A stretch of DNA of 64,000 nucleotides from Aurelia coerulea (lineage: Eukaryota > Cnidaria > Scyphozoa > Semaeostomeae > Ulmaridae): contig CM076954.1 in NCBI GenBank assembly GCA_039566865.1, positions 11,928,001-11,992,000 of the forward strand. The letters are read 5' to 3'. Made by a program: the position numbers and the translations under genes. The notes below the pieces were generated by a model that made no database searches, was not told where the DNA came from, and saw nothing but the letters and a program-made list of their open reading frames with translations. Shown piece by piece: positions 33,036 to 44,345 of the stretch. The first letter of the stretch is position 1; each line of letters begins with the position of its first letter.

Positions 33036-34822
33036 CTTCGAATTGAGAAAGTTAAAGGACAGCTTATCTGCATCAATAGTATTATCTTTATTTTCCTTCT
33101 TCGCGTTTAGTAGCTATATATAAAATTACTGTAAATACTTGGTTTTATCTTGAAATGTTTAGGTTTATTAGCTATTTCTCTTTTTGCCGGGGCAATTGGA
33201 AAGCAATTGGCTTCGTTTCATTGAATTGTATCCCAGGTTAAGTATGTTTAAAATGAAGATGAAAATGAAAAAAGGAGATGATATTGATATCTCACATCGA
33301 ATCGAAATGTAAGGTTAAAATCCTTCATCTGTATGAATTATTTTGATATGAAATTTTTTATAATGAGGAAACAGATCAAGAGAAAACAAATATATTTTGC
33401 CGAAAGAGTTCACGTCTTTTCACTTTGAAGATTTTGCATGAGATCCATTACAAAAGGCCATTGTTTCAATATTTTCGTGCGTTAGAAATTAGATGTAACC
33501 TCATTTGAGTCCCTGGTTGAATCTATTTCAAGAAGAAAATAATCTCGTCAGACGTCAGAAAGAACTCGGCCCAGTTTCAATGGGTGTGCATGCAGCTCTT
33601 TCATTAAGACCATGCCGTGCTGAGGCTCCTAACCGTACTAACGTCTGGTTGAGGAGACAAGGATTATACAATGATCTATGACCTTTTGCTCCCTTTTTTC
33701 AAATGCAGAAGTTGCTTCTGTCTCTTATGTCAACAGTTTATCCTAGCTCACGGTGACCTCTGGTGCTCACGAACAGCTCATCAGCAACGACAACAACGAC
33801 AATGAGATTGACAGTAATGACAACGACAACATCGATGACTAGACCCACGACATAGTCCCAGCCTTGGACTGGTAGACTTTCACATAAGAAATTGAGACAA
33901 CCATGCACAGCTTCATATGTGCCCTCAGAAACAAGGCTAGAGCGTTGTCATGGCAAATTTCGACAGTTGGAAATTGTCATTGCTGCGGAGAAGCTTGGGA
34001 AAGCTATCGCCTGGAGCTACTGATCTGAGCCTGGAGCACTGAGCTCTGGGCAAACTGTTCCTATGGTTTTCATATCCAGACATGAAATCGAGGGGAAAAA
34101 TTTGTCATGGTTTTCAATGTGTATGTTCATGAGTCGTAGTTTGAGCGTCCATCAGTCTATCAATAACAGCGATAACTGCGAACATGTAATCAGTCTAATC
34201 CATGACAACGAGAAAAGAAACAGCATCAACAGCAACAACAACAACAACATCAACATTATCTGAAAGATAGAGCGAACAACAAACTTGAATACAAACCACT
34301 CGGACTGAAATACCTTGAAAAGCGATTGTTTAATCTCATAAATTAGATTCTTTTTGCTGGGTTTTGTGGTTCAATAGATGAAGGATACATCGTCCCCTCG
34401 TCCTTACTTTCTGCTCACCTGGAAGACATTGCAAGGCACTCAAAGGTTGCGATTTCTTGTAAATTCTTTACTTGAAAGTTACAGATTAAAACTTGTATTT
34501 TTCTTGACTCCTGTTGCATTATTGTGAAACTTTTTATAAGGCCAAAGGCTTTTCTTGTTCCTCGCAAAAGCCAAAAATGCTCCAAACCTGTATGTATGAA
34601 ACGTTATGCAATCCTTTCTAATTTTCACCTTGAATTGCTAGCATTCCTCTGCACATATGATAAGGTTGAGTGATTATACATCATCTCTTCGCATTCTTTC
34701 GCATTCAAATTTGCGAGATTCTCTCATTGCTGCTTAGCGCATGCGCGTAGCAGAATTTAGACGGGTTGATTGGAATTCCTGTGTCGATGAGTGTGTTGTT
34801 TGTATGTTTGTATGGATGCAAA
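33036..34822. other. No firm gene
   Basis: Contains CAA/GAC-rich low-complexity patches (33785-33835, 34227-34258). A 50-codon frame starts with ATG at 34378 (MKDTSSPRPYFLLTW) but has no splice support. Confidence 0.3.
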
Positions 34823-34910
34823 AACCAAACAAGCATCGTGCTCGCCGACTGAAATGCTGCCCACGCAACCAAACAAGCATCGTGCTCGTCGACTGAAATG
34901 CTTCCCACCC
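34823..34910 (+). repeat. 44-bp tandem duplication
   Basis: aaccaaacaagcatcgtgct begins at 34823 and again at 34867. The two 44-bp units differ at only a few bases. Confidence 0.9.
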
Positions 34911-35161
34911 ACCGCTTTGATTTTGGATGCAAGGAGTTGACTCACGTTCATTGCGAGAAGAAGAAGGGAATTTTCACGGACTCTAGTACGTATCAAATCA
35001 TTTTTTACATCTCATTTCACAGTGAATAAGAGAGGATTTCTCTTTATGCTCTCTGTTGTGTTGAAAATTTGTTCTTCTGCAGCGGACAGGTTCCAGGAAG
35101 ATGTCATCAACGAAGGCCTAGACTAGGCCTACCTAAGCATTTCTTACACGTTCACAAATAA

Positions 35162-35380
35162 ACAGCAATGACCTGCCCTTTGTGGCAACAAATTAAACGT
35201 ATAAACCCATTGTGGTATTGCCACTTGTAGCAATAAAAGCCAATATATCAGAAATTCCCACTGAGGCACCTGACAACAGTGACTTTCCCATTGTGGAAAG
35301 AAAAGTGAATCACCCATTTGTGGTTATAAACAGTGAATTGCCCATTATTGTAATGATTCACCATTCATTCCCTTGCATAC
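35162..35380 (+). repeat. Degenerate minisatellite (cccattgtgg units)
   Basis: Units of roughly 30 bp share aacagtga(c/a)tt(t/g)cccattgtgg. Examples start near 35162, 35276, 35306 and 35330. The ORF across it translates the repeat and is unlikely to be a gene. Confidence 0.5.
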
Positions 35381-35989
35381 AGCACTTAAAGATTTTCACA
35401 GATAACAACCATGCAATTTTCATATTAGATGGGTACATGGTATCTATTTTTCACAATACAAACTCAGGGTTTTATGTAATCTTTTAGTAGAGTATTGTTG
35501 CACTTTAGAACTGTAGTTTTCTTTTTGCTTAAAACTGCAAACATCTAGTGCATAAATGTTCCATGAATTTTTTTAGAACAGAAGAGATAATTTCCCATTG
35601 CATAGAAAATCACAAGAGAGGATTGCAAAAGAAAGATAATTGAAAGGATATTTCAACCATGATTCTTTGCACCTGAAAGAATTTTGATTGGCTTCTTGAT
35701 TAATTTTTCCCCTCCTTTAGCACAGATTTTTCTTGTCAGTATATTTCTGTTATCTACTCAATTGGAATATATGTACTTAAATCGGCCTTTCCAGCCACCA
35801 TACCTTGCATGTGCCATCTTTTTATTGGTGGTCATTTTCGTGGACTGTAAAAATGGCAAGAACGAAAAGACCACACAATGGTGTGTTCACAAACCATGCT
35901 CCTTGCAAACGCCCCTTTAATGTTGCCATATGACCATGCACATATGCATCTCATAAAACAAAAGCTTAATATCTCATGTATTTTGTTGC
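35381..35989. other. No gene seen
   Basis: AT-rich sequence with no supported exon. Confidence 0.3.
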
Positions 35990-36807
35990 AGAAGTGAAAG
36001 ATAACGTTATTAATTTGTGACAGCCATGTAAAGATTAACACAGCATTGGATCACATTCTGCATATCAGCTGTTCATATTCCTGTAACAGTTTGCAAAGCA
36101 TTGGATCAGTATTTGCTTCTTTAACCATTGACATTCAAAGACCAACGCAGCATAAGAAAGTTATCTTACAAATTAGTTTCTGGATGCACATTCTTACAAA
36201 AACCAAAAAGCATTGGATCAGCATTGCTTCTGTGACCATTCTTCACACCTTGTGACCTTTTAACTTTGATACAAACTGTCACCAGATGAACTTTTGAAGA
36301 ATTGTTGTGGTCAACTGTTGTGCATCATATACCCTCAAGACTTGCTTTCATTTGAGGCAAAGTACAAAGCCTGTTATTTGACACAGAATTGAAAAGGGGA
36401 ACACTTTTTGTGTTGAAATAGCAGTGTTGATCTATGGCCAAATGAGAAAGAAAACGATACACTATTTGAGGTACCACCTAGGAGAAAGAAAACCTTGCAG
36501 TCCAAGAAAGTACAAAATGAACTGACATTGATTAACTGAGTCTTGAAATTGCAATTGAAGACTTGAAGTGAGATTAATATCGCATTGAGTTTTAATGATT
36601 ATTATAGTCGTTTGATGCAGTATTGACAGTTACAAACAGTTCTCATGGTTTTTTTAATTGTTTTACCTTAAAAAGCTTAAATTTAACTTGGTTTCAACCA
36701 CATGCTCCAAAATATCCACTCTGACATTTATTCTTTTGACAATCTGCGGAATGTTATTATCAATAATGCTATGAGCAGCACTTACTTAACTGCGTTAACA
36801 GCTAGTT
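35990..36807. repeat. Dispersed repeat, copy 1 (agcattggatcagcattg)
   Basis: The string agcattggatca occurs three times (about 36045, 36096, 36208). Text around 36160-36480 and 36770-36807 matches 57400-57900 and 58200-58236 in order, including attcttacaaa, gaggtacca and the end ttaacagctagtt. It is an old, diverged interspersed repeat of unknown class. Confidence 0.5.
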
Positions 36808-37609
36808 TAGTTAACTTGAGACCAAACAAGCTTGCAACTGCATAACTGTTGCTTATGCGAAGCAGCCTCCTAACAATAATCTCCACCATAAAGGTGGCCG
36901 AAAATCAGCCATAATTACAGATCATAGATTCCTTAGACAGCTTAAACAGGATTGAGCCCTACCTAAGATAATCAGAGGTTTTGTATTAAAGAAAACACAG
37001 TTATAATCTGAAAGTTGCGTTTTACTAATATTACAAGTTCCAACATGCAGTTTATGTCATGATTAAACGCTCAAGAAAGCTACGAGAAAAGGTATTTATT
37101 TGGAAAGCTTCTGGTTTACTGAACAATGCAATCTTAGCTTTAAAGGATCAATAGCAATAACTCTTTTCTCTTCATCTAAAGGTGCTGGTTTGAGCAGTCT
37201 TTTTATTCAATAGTGAGTCAAGGGCAAGCTGCAGGGGGTAGACAACTCAAGGGCATATTTGATTTGTACCAACATTGAAAACGGTAGTCTTAGTAGACTC
37301 AAAATTCGTGTTTGATTGATTGATTGGTGATAATGATGAGGATTCATGAAACATATCAGTTAAAACTAACTACATATGGTTTCATACGCCCCAGCAGAAG
37401 CAAAGCTGATCGAGTCCAAGACGCTAAACCGCAAACTCTGGTAACCGTAGGCTCGGTAAGCTTAGCAGACTTTGATAGATTCTTGTTTCCAAATGAGCCA
37501 CATGCAACTCAATGGTGAATCCGAAGCTTATGGTTTTTAAGATTTTCGTGCTTGACAGGAAAATATCTCTTTGTATCTGCGAAGTTTAATATTTTCAGAC
37601 TTTGGAGAG
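36808..37609. other. No firm gene; one weak ORF
   Basis: The plus frame 37324-37518 reads IRPSRSKADRVQDAKPQTLV and LADFDRFLFPNEPHATQ before TGA. It is protein-like but lacks splice support. Confidence 0.25.
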
Positions 37610-37612
37610 TAA

Positions 37613-38316
37613 AGCCTCGGTCAAACGTGCCGAACATTTCACCGAACAATCTTCAACATTGATGTTTTGAGAAAGTTCGGTTCGTTTGACCACCTTGTTC
37701 GGTGACCAAAATCTTGTTCGACAATGTTCGATGTTGTTTGATGGAGTTATAAAACTTCACCGAACTTTTCCATTGTTCTCAATGTTCGGTGAAATGTTGT
37801 ATGCGTTTGACCACCTGGCCAAACATTTCATCGAACAATCTCATTCATTTTGCATCTACGCATGCGTACTATCAAGCTTTTGCGCGCCAAAGAGTCATCT
37901 TGTCCAAATCTTGCAAGGTGACGATTGAATTTAGAATAATGGACGTGGAAAAAATTTTAGAGGAAGGTGGAAGAAACCAAGCTGATGATGTGGACTTCAG
38001 TGAAGCGGAGGGAGAAGAATTTGTGCAGATGATAAGCGAAAGTGTTGATGATACAGGCCAAGGCCAAGGCCAAGACGAGTCAGATGAAGATGATGATAAT
38101 CATTTTCCTCACGACAACATATGTTATGAAATTGGGTGCGCTTTTGGTGTTGCCTTGTTCTGTCTACTGTACCCTTGCGATGGCGCAATTGGGCATGTCG
38201 ACATGTTTGATTAAATGTTCGGAGCATTTGACCACCCTTCAATCGAACATTGAAGAGTTTTGATTCTTGTCTTGTTTCAATGTTCGGTGAAATGTTCGGC
38301 ACGTTTGACCGAGGCT
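37613..38316 (+). mobile_element. Harbinger-type element, 3-bp TAA duplication
   Basis: AGCCTCGGTCAAACGTGCCG at 37613 is exactly inverted at 38297-38316, and taa is repeated on both sides. The inverted repeats go on through aacatttcaccgaaca. Extra copies of ttcggtgaa and gtttgaccacc lie inside both ends. A 3-bp T(A/T)A target and 704-bp size fit a PIF/Harbinger non-autonomous element. It carries one small ORF. Confidence 0.85.
37939..38214 (+). CDS. Small acidic ORF inside the Harbinger-type element
   Basis: The ATG at 37939 opens 91 codons to TAA. The first two thirds are strongly acidic (DVDFSEAEGEEFVQMISES, DESDEDDDN), with a short GQ run. The end is hydrophobic (IGCAFGVALFCLLYPC). Autonomous Harbinger elements encode a nuclease transposase and a Myb-like protein. 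This ORF resembles neither by eye. It could be a remnant of the second protein, a captured host exon, or chance. A longer upstream start at 37789 lies in the subterminal repeat and is less likely. Confidence 0.35.
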   Translation: MDVEKILEEGGRNQADDVDFSEAEGEEFVQMISESVDDTGQGQGQDESDEDDDNHFPHDNICYEIGCAFGVALFCLLYPCDGAIGHVDMFD

Positions 38317-38319
38317 TAA

Positions 38320-38857
38320 AGTATTACCAATGAAACACACCCTTAACGTCTAGTATGGATTCCGTTTTATTCTTGCACCAAACGGTGTATGATGCTAATT
38401 TATATTTCCAATCTTCGGGGCTATTTTCAAAATTCCACTATCAAAATTCTTCTTCAGCTCTTTGTCTTCTTAAATAATCTGAAATATACTAAGCTCTAAA
38501 AATGAAGGTTTCTTTTGGATTGTTTGGTCTACCAAAATAGCGATGCACCCTCTTCGTAGACTGATTACACGTTCATAGAATATAGATTGGAAGCAAAACA
38601 ACAACATGCAGGCTATTTGGTTGTCCACCAGTTGGTACAGAAGCTACAAATTTTACATAACGCAACCGATAAACGATTTTTCCGAAATAGTCTTCAAGTA
38701 AAGGTAACCAAAGCCGTGAAAGTCAATATAGAGGTGCTGATAACGAAATAATGCTTGTTTTCGCTGAGTGGATATAGCATCGCTTTCAAGCTTGGAATGT
38801 CCCTAGAATTGATTTGATCTTTGATGGAGAGCCTCACTGAAAAGATTAAGTGCAACA
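38320..38857. other. No gene seen
   Basis: AT-rich spacer. Confidence 0.3.
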
Positions 38858-38859
38858 TA

Positions 38860-39357
38860 GGGCTCAAATCTTTAAAAAGGTCAGTGTAAAACTCTATTGC
38901 AGTTTTTTTTAATAAATGGCTTGGATGGAACTTAGGTTTTTTTGCTGTAAATCAACCGTGGCAATTTATTGATATCTTCCTTAGTTTCAAGATGGCAGCA
39001 TTTATTAAATTTGAGGCTATGACGTCAACAAATTTCTAAATCCTAAACTAGAAAAGCTACAGATTTCTGCTTGCCACCATGTTGTAGGCCTTCATAAACT
39101 ATGGGTTTCTTTAAGGTTGTATAATGCTTCCTCTCTTAGTTTAGGATTTACGATGATTTAAATTTTTTCAAAATTTTCCATGAATTTTTTCAAAAATAGT
39201 TAAATTGCTGCAATTTTTAAAAAAATCAAGATATCAAAAAATTTCCACGGCAGATTTACAGCAAAGTAACATAAGTTCCTTTCAAGTCATCCAGTTCAAA
39301 GAAAAATGCCATGAAATTTTACACCGACCTTTTTAAAGATTTAAAAGATTTGAGCCC
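38860..39357. mobile_element. TA-flanked inverted-repeat element
   Basis: GGGCTCAAATCTTTAAAAAG at 38860 is inverted as the ctttttaaagatt...gatttgagccc end at 39357, with ta on both sides. cgtggcaat/ttgccacgg-type and tgctgtaaatc/gatttacagca blocks also pair, giving arms of well over 100 bp. No ORF. Confidence 0.8.
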
Positions 39358-39383
39358 TATGCTCTTAAGCGCTGGCTTCTTAA

Positions 39384-39893
39384 AGGTGGTGTGAAGCGAA
39401 AATTTTTATTGATGCAAATGAATAGCGCAGTTGAATGATAAAGAATGTCGTTTAAATTTTTTTGATACCTTATTTCATTTCAGAGTTATCCACTGTTTTG
39501 TACGATTTGCTGATGACGTCATTTCGTTTGCAAAATGTAAAGAAAGTATACAAGGTTGGCCATGTTTCCAAAGAGAAATCTAATTAAAAAACTTTGTACA
39601 ATCAACATGCCTTTCTAAACATCATATTAAGTCATGAGGCCATTTATATAACATCTGTTCAGCTCAGCTGAAATATTCCTTACCACTGTAACCTTTCAAA
39701 AATCAGATACAGTTATATTTCCATAATATGTTATCCTAGTAATTTGCAAACAAAATGACGTCATCAGCTGCAACTTAATATCATTGGATAACTTGAAAAC
39801 GAAATGAGGTATCACAAAAATGTAAACGACATGCTTTATCATTCAACTGCACTATTCATTTGCATCAATAAAAATTTTCGCTTCACACCACCT
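39384..39893. mobile_element. TTAA-flanked MITE with about 60-bp perfect ends
   Basis: AGGTGGTGTGAAGCGAAAAT at 39384 is perfectly inverted at the right end (39893). The identity continues through ttgatgcaaatgaatag and ttgaatgataaag. TTAA lies directly outside both ends. This fits a piggyBac-derived non-autonomous element. The near-perfect ends suggest recent movement, unlike the 30.6-kb copy. Confidence 0.85.
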
Positions 39894-40059
39894 TTAATTG
39901 CAAACTTACATGCAAGGATGTATTATCTTCAAATCGATCATAAAGTTCCAAAATAGCTAAAGATGCAGAGGATACAAATCTATGACTGGTTGGTATTGAT
40001 AAGTTTGAAGCAATGATGCAAAGAAGATATACGAGAGGAGCATTGATAATCAATCAGAG
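39894..40059. other. Spacer
   Basis: Nothing recognised. Confidence 0.3.
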
Positions 40060-40390
40060 AAGCAAGCAAGCAAGCAAACGAATCAGTATACAAGCAAACA
40101 AACAAAGAAACAAACAAACAATCAAGCAAAGAAGCAGGTAGACAAGCAAGTAGTCAAGCAATCGAGTAAGCAAGCAATTAAGAAGGAAGTAAGCAAGTAA
40201 GCATGCAAACAAGCAAGCAAGAAAACAAACAAACAAACAAACAAACAATGAAGCAGAGAAGCAGGTAGACAAGCAAGTGGTCAAGCAATCGAGTAAGCAA
40301 GCAATTAAGAAGGAAGTAAGCAAGCAAACAAGCAAGCAAGCAAAGAAACAAACAAGCAAGCAAGCAAAAAAAGCAAGCAAAAGGTACGCA
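40060..40390 (+). repeat. AAGC/AAAC tetranucleotide array with a duplicated block
   Basis: Degenerate aagc and aaac repeats. A block starting gaagcaggtagacaagcaag near 40131 recurs near 40258, about 127 bp later, nearly unchanged. The Leu/Cys-rich minus ORFs over it are artefacts of the repeat. Confidence 0.9.
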
Positions 40391-40475
40391 AGTGAAATGA
40401 CATGAAAGTAAAAACTCAGTCATGTAAACAATCTAGAAACGAAACAAACAGACAACACAAACAAGGCAATATGGA

Positions 40476-40553
40476 AGTGTGCAAGCTAATATCTCGAAAA
40501 CGGCAAAGAAGAAGTTCTTCTTTGCTGTTTTCGAGATATTAGCTTTTCACACT
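40476..40553. repeat. Near-perfect 78-nt hairpin
   Basis: agtgtgcaagctaatatctc and the following aaaac(g)gcaaagaagaa are inverted across a 4-nt loop (gttc) as ttctttgc(t)gttttcgag and atattagctt(t)tcacact. The stem is about 37 bp with three mismatches. It could be a minimal inverted-repeat element or a hairpin-RNA locus. No expression evidence can be had from sequence. Confidence 0.85.
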
Positions 40554-40824
40554 AAGAAGTAATCAAATGGAAAAGAAAATGAGCAATCGAGCAACCATGC
40601 AAAGGAATAACGAATCAAGAAAACAAGTGAAAATGCCTGGATTTAGCAAACGAGACTACGCACATGGCACTGATGCATGTATCTACACCAGTGCTATCCT
40701 AGATCATTTAAAACATATATGAAAATTGGAGAGACAAAGCTATGATATGTACTTAAAGGTTGCAAAACACTGTTTGAAGATTAAGTTAAATGATCTTTTA
40801 GTGATTATTTCTGTGAGTTGGAAT

Positions 40825-41040
40825 CATGGGCCAGACCTTGGTTAAGAGATATGCTAGTGTTAAAAAATTTAATTCTAGAAGACTTGATTTCGTAGCTTTG
40901 GCTAGTTCCAGTGACTTACTCGAGTTTATCGATTAGTTTTTGTCGTTGATGCACTTGAAGATAAGGGGACAAAAGAATGTGGCAAACTAGCGGGAAGACT
41001 TGGCCTGCGTTCAATGAAATCAGACCAGACAGAGAAATGA
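40825..41040 (+). pseudogene. Coding relic with one frameshift
   Basis: An ATG frame reads MGQTLVKRYASVKKFNSRRL and LASSSDLLEFID, then TAG at 40934-40936. A second frame continues without a gap with VVDALEDKGTKECGKLAGRL and LRSMKSDQTEK to TGA at 41040. The join looks like a single indel near 40935 rather than an intron. I do not recognise it. A decayed transposase or a damaged host gene are both possible. Confidence 0.4.
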
Positions 41041-41826
41041 TTGTCTACTTCATCATATTAAAGACAGAAAGACAATTATCTAGAACGTAATGTTGATACG
41101 AAAATCAGGGCACAGATAACGTAAATCCTGATGTGTCCGATGAGTTATCTTGATATCAAAATAGCATTTTTAGAACTACGTTCCTTGAGGTTTGGCTTTA
41201 ACTTTCTTGCAATGATTTCTTTACGACCTTCAGGGTCTTTGTAACCCATTTGACGTCAATAGATATGAATTAAGCAACGTGCTTAACAATTTCTGATTAA
41301 CCTACATTTAGTATGAGTGATGCTTTGACTTCCCTAAGCGCTTAGTTCTTTAAGCTGTGGGTAAACAATTTTCTGTCTCAGCAAAGAAAGGTTGGCAGAG
41401 GAAAATCATACATCAGTGCAATCGAGTAATAGGTGTCCCAAAATAATCAGTCGGCGTCCGTCGAACCATACAGTCAGGAATTATACACCTTGAATTAAAT
41501 GCGTAAATCGCAATGCTCAAGTTAGATTTTGAAATTGATTAGGCCAAAATTGGTTATATTGTTCAAGAGTTATGGGAAATTTTAGCTGTAAAGAAAATTT
41601 TTGAGAGTCCATAGAAAAACTACAAATCTCGTCCTGTTTTAGTTTGTAAAATGACAATTGCATTGATTATCTTTTTACGAACTCACAGAAGCTATTTATG
41701 TATGTTTACACATAAGATGCACATATGTATCATTACGTTTTGCTCCTTGGACAATGACCATGTCCTTCTTTCTTTTTGAAGCTCAAGCTTCGGAACAGCG
41801 TTGTGGAGTGGAAATTTTTCACCGGG
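41041..41826. other. No gene seen
   Basis: AT-rich sequence without supported features. Confidence 0.3.
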
Positions 41827-42170
41827 GGTGAGGGGGGGGGCGGTTGTTCCATAGTAAAGATACCCGACAAAGGGTATACTTTTTAGGGCTTTTAATCTAG
41901 CCAAGGGTAGACTTTTTTGCAATTTTGGCCTGGTAACGGTCTAGCCAAGGGTATCATTTTTGACTATATTGGTCCAGCGAACGGTCATGATATCGTATTT
42001 GGTACAAATTTGACAATATTGGTCCAGGAAATTGTCAAAATTGGTCTAGCCAAGGGTACCATTTTCGTAAAAATTGGTCCAGAGAATGGTCAAATTGGTC
42101 TAGCGAAGGGTACCATTTTCGCAAAGATTAGTCTAGCCAACGGTATCATTTTGAATATGCTCGCAGCAGA
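41827..42170. repeat. Repeat block, ctagccaagggtacca units
   Basis: Degenerate units of about 30-40 bp built on attggtctagccaagggtac recur at least seven times, next to a poly-G patch at 41828-41840. This resembles the core of G-run-ended hAT-like MITEs such as 23746-24066. I could not define clean ends. The 100-codon ORF translates the repeat. Confidence 0.6.
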
Positions 42171-42180
42171 CCCCTACTCA

Positions 42181-42615
42181 AAATTAGGCCAAGAGCAAAA
42201 TCACTCCCCAGCAAAATAGCCTATAACGCTGTGATGTTATGACCAATTTTAGTGAAATAAATTTCTTCATCTAAGTCAGGAGTTTTGCCACAAAATGATT
42301 GATATTTCGATCAAATCAATGCATAATTCATGCTAGCACATAGTTTCAAAAGACGATGCATCATTTTAGGATACCATGTATAGGCCGATCTCCATCAAAG
42401 CGAATCACAGCGATCGTCAGCGATCGCTGCATTTTGAGCACGTGCACTTCATTTTTTCACACCTACTGGCCGGTTGCCGCGGTTCGCATTGCGTTGCAGT
42501 TCAAGTTGCTAGAACTTTTCAGCGATCGCCAGCCAAAGTTATGCAATTTGATTCAAATGTTTCAATTACCATTTCAAGCCAACAAATGGAGGCCATACTA
42601 ACTATGCTTAAAGTA
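42181..42615. other. No firm gene; gcgatcgc-rich patch
   Basis: agcgatcg occurs repeatedly between 42395 and 42535 (cagcgatcgtcagcgatcgct), suggesting transposon ends. ORFs here are not supported. Confidence 0.3.
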
Positions 42616-43687
42616 GAGCCCCATCGCCCTTTTCCGATCACTGAAAAAGAAACCTCGAGTTACTTGGCCCAAGTAAATTTTATCGGAAAAGCCAATGCTA
42701 ATGAATTATTCCTTATTTCATAGTTTAAAAGATAGAAACCAGTTATTGTACATTTAGCGACCGTCTTCTGTAAAATCGTTGTCGGAAAACACAGCGATAA
42801 AATCGCGATATCTTCATTCCATCGCCCTTTTCCGATCACGCAAGTTCGCGCATGAATTTCAAACAGCACCACCGCAGAGGGCCCAAGAAAGCGCAGTTTC
42901 CAATTGAAATGGATGCCATACACATAGCAAAAGATATTTATCTCATGTTATCGTTTGATAAGTAACATTTTGCCTCTTTACTCGTTTAATGACACCATAG
43001 GCAATTTACAAATGAAATTTACAGTCTATTACAAGATAACTGGCAACACTATAGCATAGCCCCCTTCCCATACTTCAATGCCCCCTGGCATTAATTCAAA
43101 CCCTACCTCACACACATCCAAAGTCAACGAAACCCCCTGGTGAGGTTTCTCTGTTTTATTTCACCTTATATTATCTTTTATCTTTTATTTTATTTCGTCT
43201 GTTCATTGAGAGAGAATCCCAGAATTCGAAACCAAATCTCGTGATCGGAAAAGGGCGATCTGTGGCCTATCTGACTGCAGTTAGAACTTTACCCCCGGCT
43301 GGGAAGCAGAAGATATTATGATCGAAACGTTTTTGCAAATCTTCGCTTAGAGAGTTGGAGTAAAGTTTGAAATGTTTTAACTGCGGTTCTGGTAAACAGA
43401 AGCAGAGAAACAAGAGAAAATATAATTACTGCAAGTAAACACGAAGTGAAAAATGGCGGCTACTTACAATTCCATCACAGGTAGGCCTCTTTCATCTTAC
43501 CATATCGCTGGATAAATACGCCAGAAAAAAGTAAACTACGTCTCAACCTGAAGCTCATGGCGTCAGCAAAGTATTTTTTCGCGCGCTTTTTTAATTATAA
43601 GACCCATTCCTCTTGTAAACAAACATCCCGAGATTGTACACCAAAGCGCTCTCAGGAGCCAGTGATCGGAAAAGGGCGATGGGGCTC
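42616..43687. mobile_element. TA-flanked element, GAGCCCCATCGCCC ends, nested copies
   Basis: GAGCCCCATCGCCCTTTTCC at 42616 is exactly inverted at 43668-43687, with ta on both sides. A second, shorter inverted pair, catcgcccttttccgatcac (42819-42838) and gtgatcggaaaagggcgat (43240-43258), is nested inside. So four copies of the same terminal motif are present. Between them, 43453-43480 reads like a first exon (ATG then AATYNSIT, donor cacag|gtaggc). Confidence 0.8.
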
Positions 43688-43690
43688 TAC

Positions 43691-44345
43691 TCCTATGATG
43701 AAACAAAAGGGTTGCAGAACCTTCCATCCATCTGCAGGCAAGACAAAAACTCGAAATTTATTTTCAATCCTTTGGGGTCATTTTGAATAAATGCATATAC
43801 ATTTCAAGTGGCTTCGTAGCAAAGCTATTTTCAAGAATCGCCTGATTAAAACAGTTCATGACAATACACATTCTGCAGAAATGTTTGCAAAATCTGTCAA
43901 AGTGAGTCAGAAAAAAAATTGGGCGTTAATCAAGTCCTATTTTGATGAAAAAATTTGATATTGTTTTAAAAAATGTAATATTGATGCAGATGGAAATAAA
44001 GTAGATAGATGTTCACTCTTGCATGAATATGAATCTAATCGCAGGCCTATCTTTGCTAAAATCCTTTCGGATTATAAAAAAGAATTACTGATTTCTATCA
44101 ATAAATTTTATTCCGAAGTTAGCTCTATTCTTTGCTACGCACTTTGAAAAAAACGAATTTATTGATATCTCATAAAGGATTGGCAATCACACCAGGCTAT
44201 TTTTAGATCACCCAGCAATTCTCTAAATAGCACAAACAAACACCCATGTTTGTTTAGGCATCGGACGGACGTTATCGCACATCTAGCCGCAACAAGGAAT
44301 GGATTAAAGAGCTTAGGAATGTTCAAACTGCATTAGGTTGCTTTT
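43691..44345 (+). pseudogene. Broken coding region, unknown family
   Basis: After the TA element a plus frame reads KQKGCRTFHPSAGKTKTRN to a stop at 43788-43790. It then continues MHIHFKWLRSKAIFKNRL, EMFAKSVKVSQKKNW and ALIKSYFDEKI to TGA near 43958. A shifted frame carries on with CNIDADGNKVDRCSLLHEYE and FAKILSDYKKELLISINKFY. Further pieces are TNLLISHKGLAITPGY and SSRNKEWIKELRNVQTALG near 44280-44340. At least one stop and three frame changes break it. It looks like a decayed transposon protein, but I cannot name the family. Confidence 0.5.

Noticed and set aside
40054..40423. Long Leu/Cys-rich minus-strand ORFs (108 and 81 codons)
   Set aside because: They translate an AAGC/AAAC simple repeat; no coding character beyond the repeat.
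43898..43930. gtgagtcagaaaaaaaattg resembling a mariner-type end
   Set aside because: It lacks the CCGG start and TA flank and lies inside a protein-like frame (KVSQKKNW).
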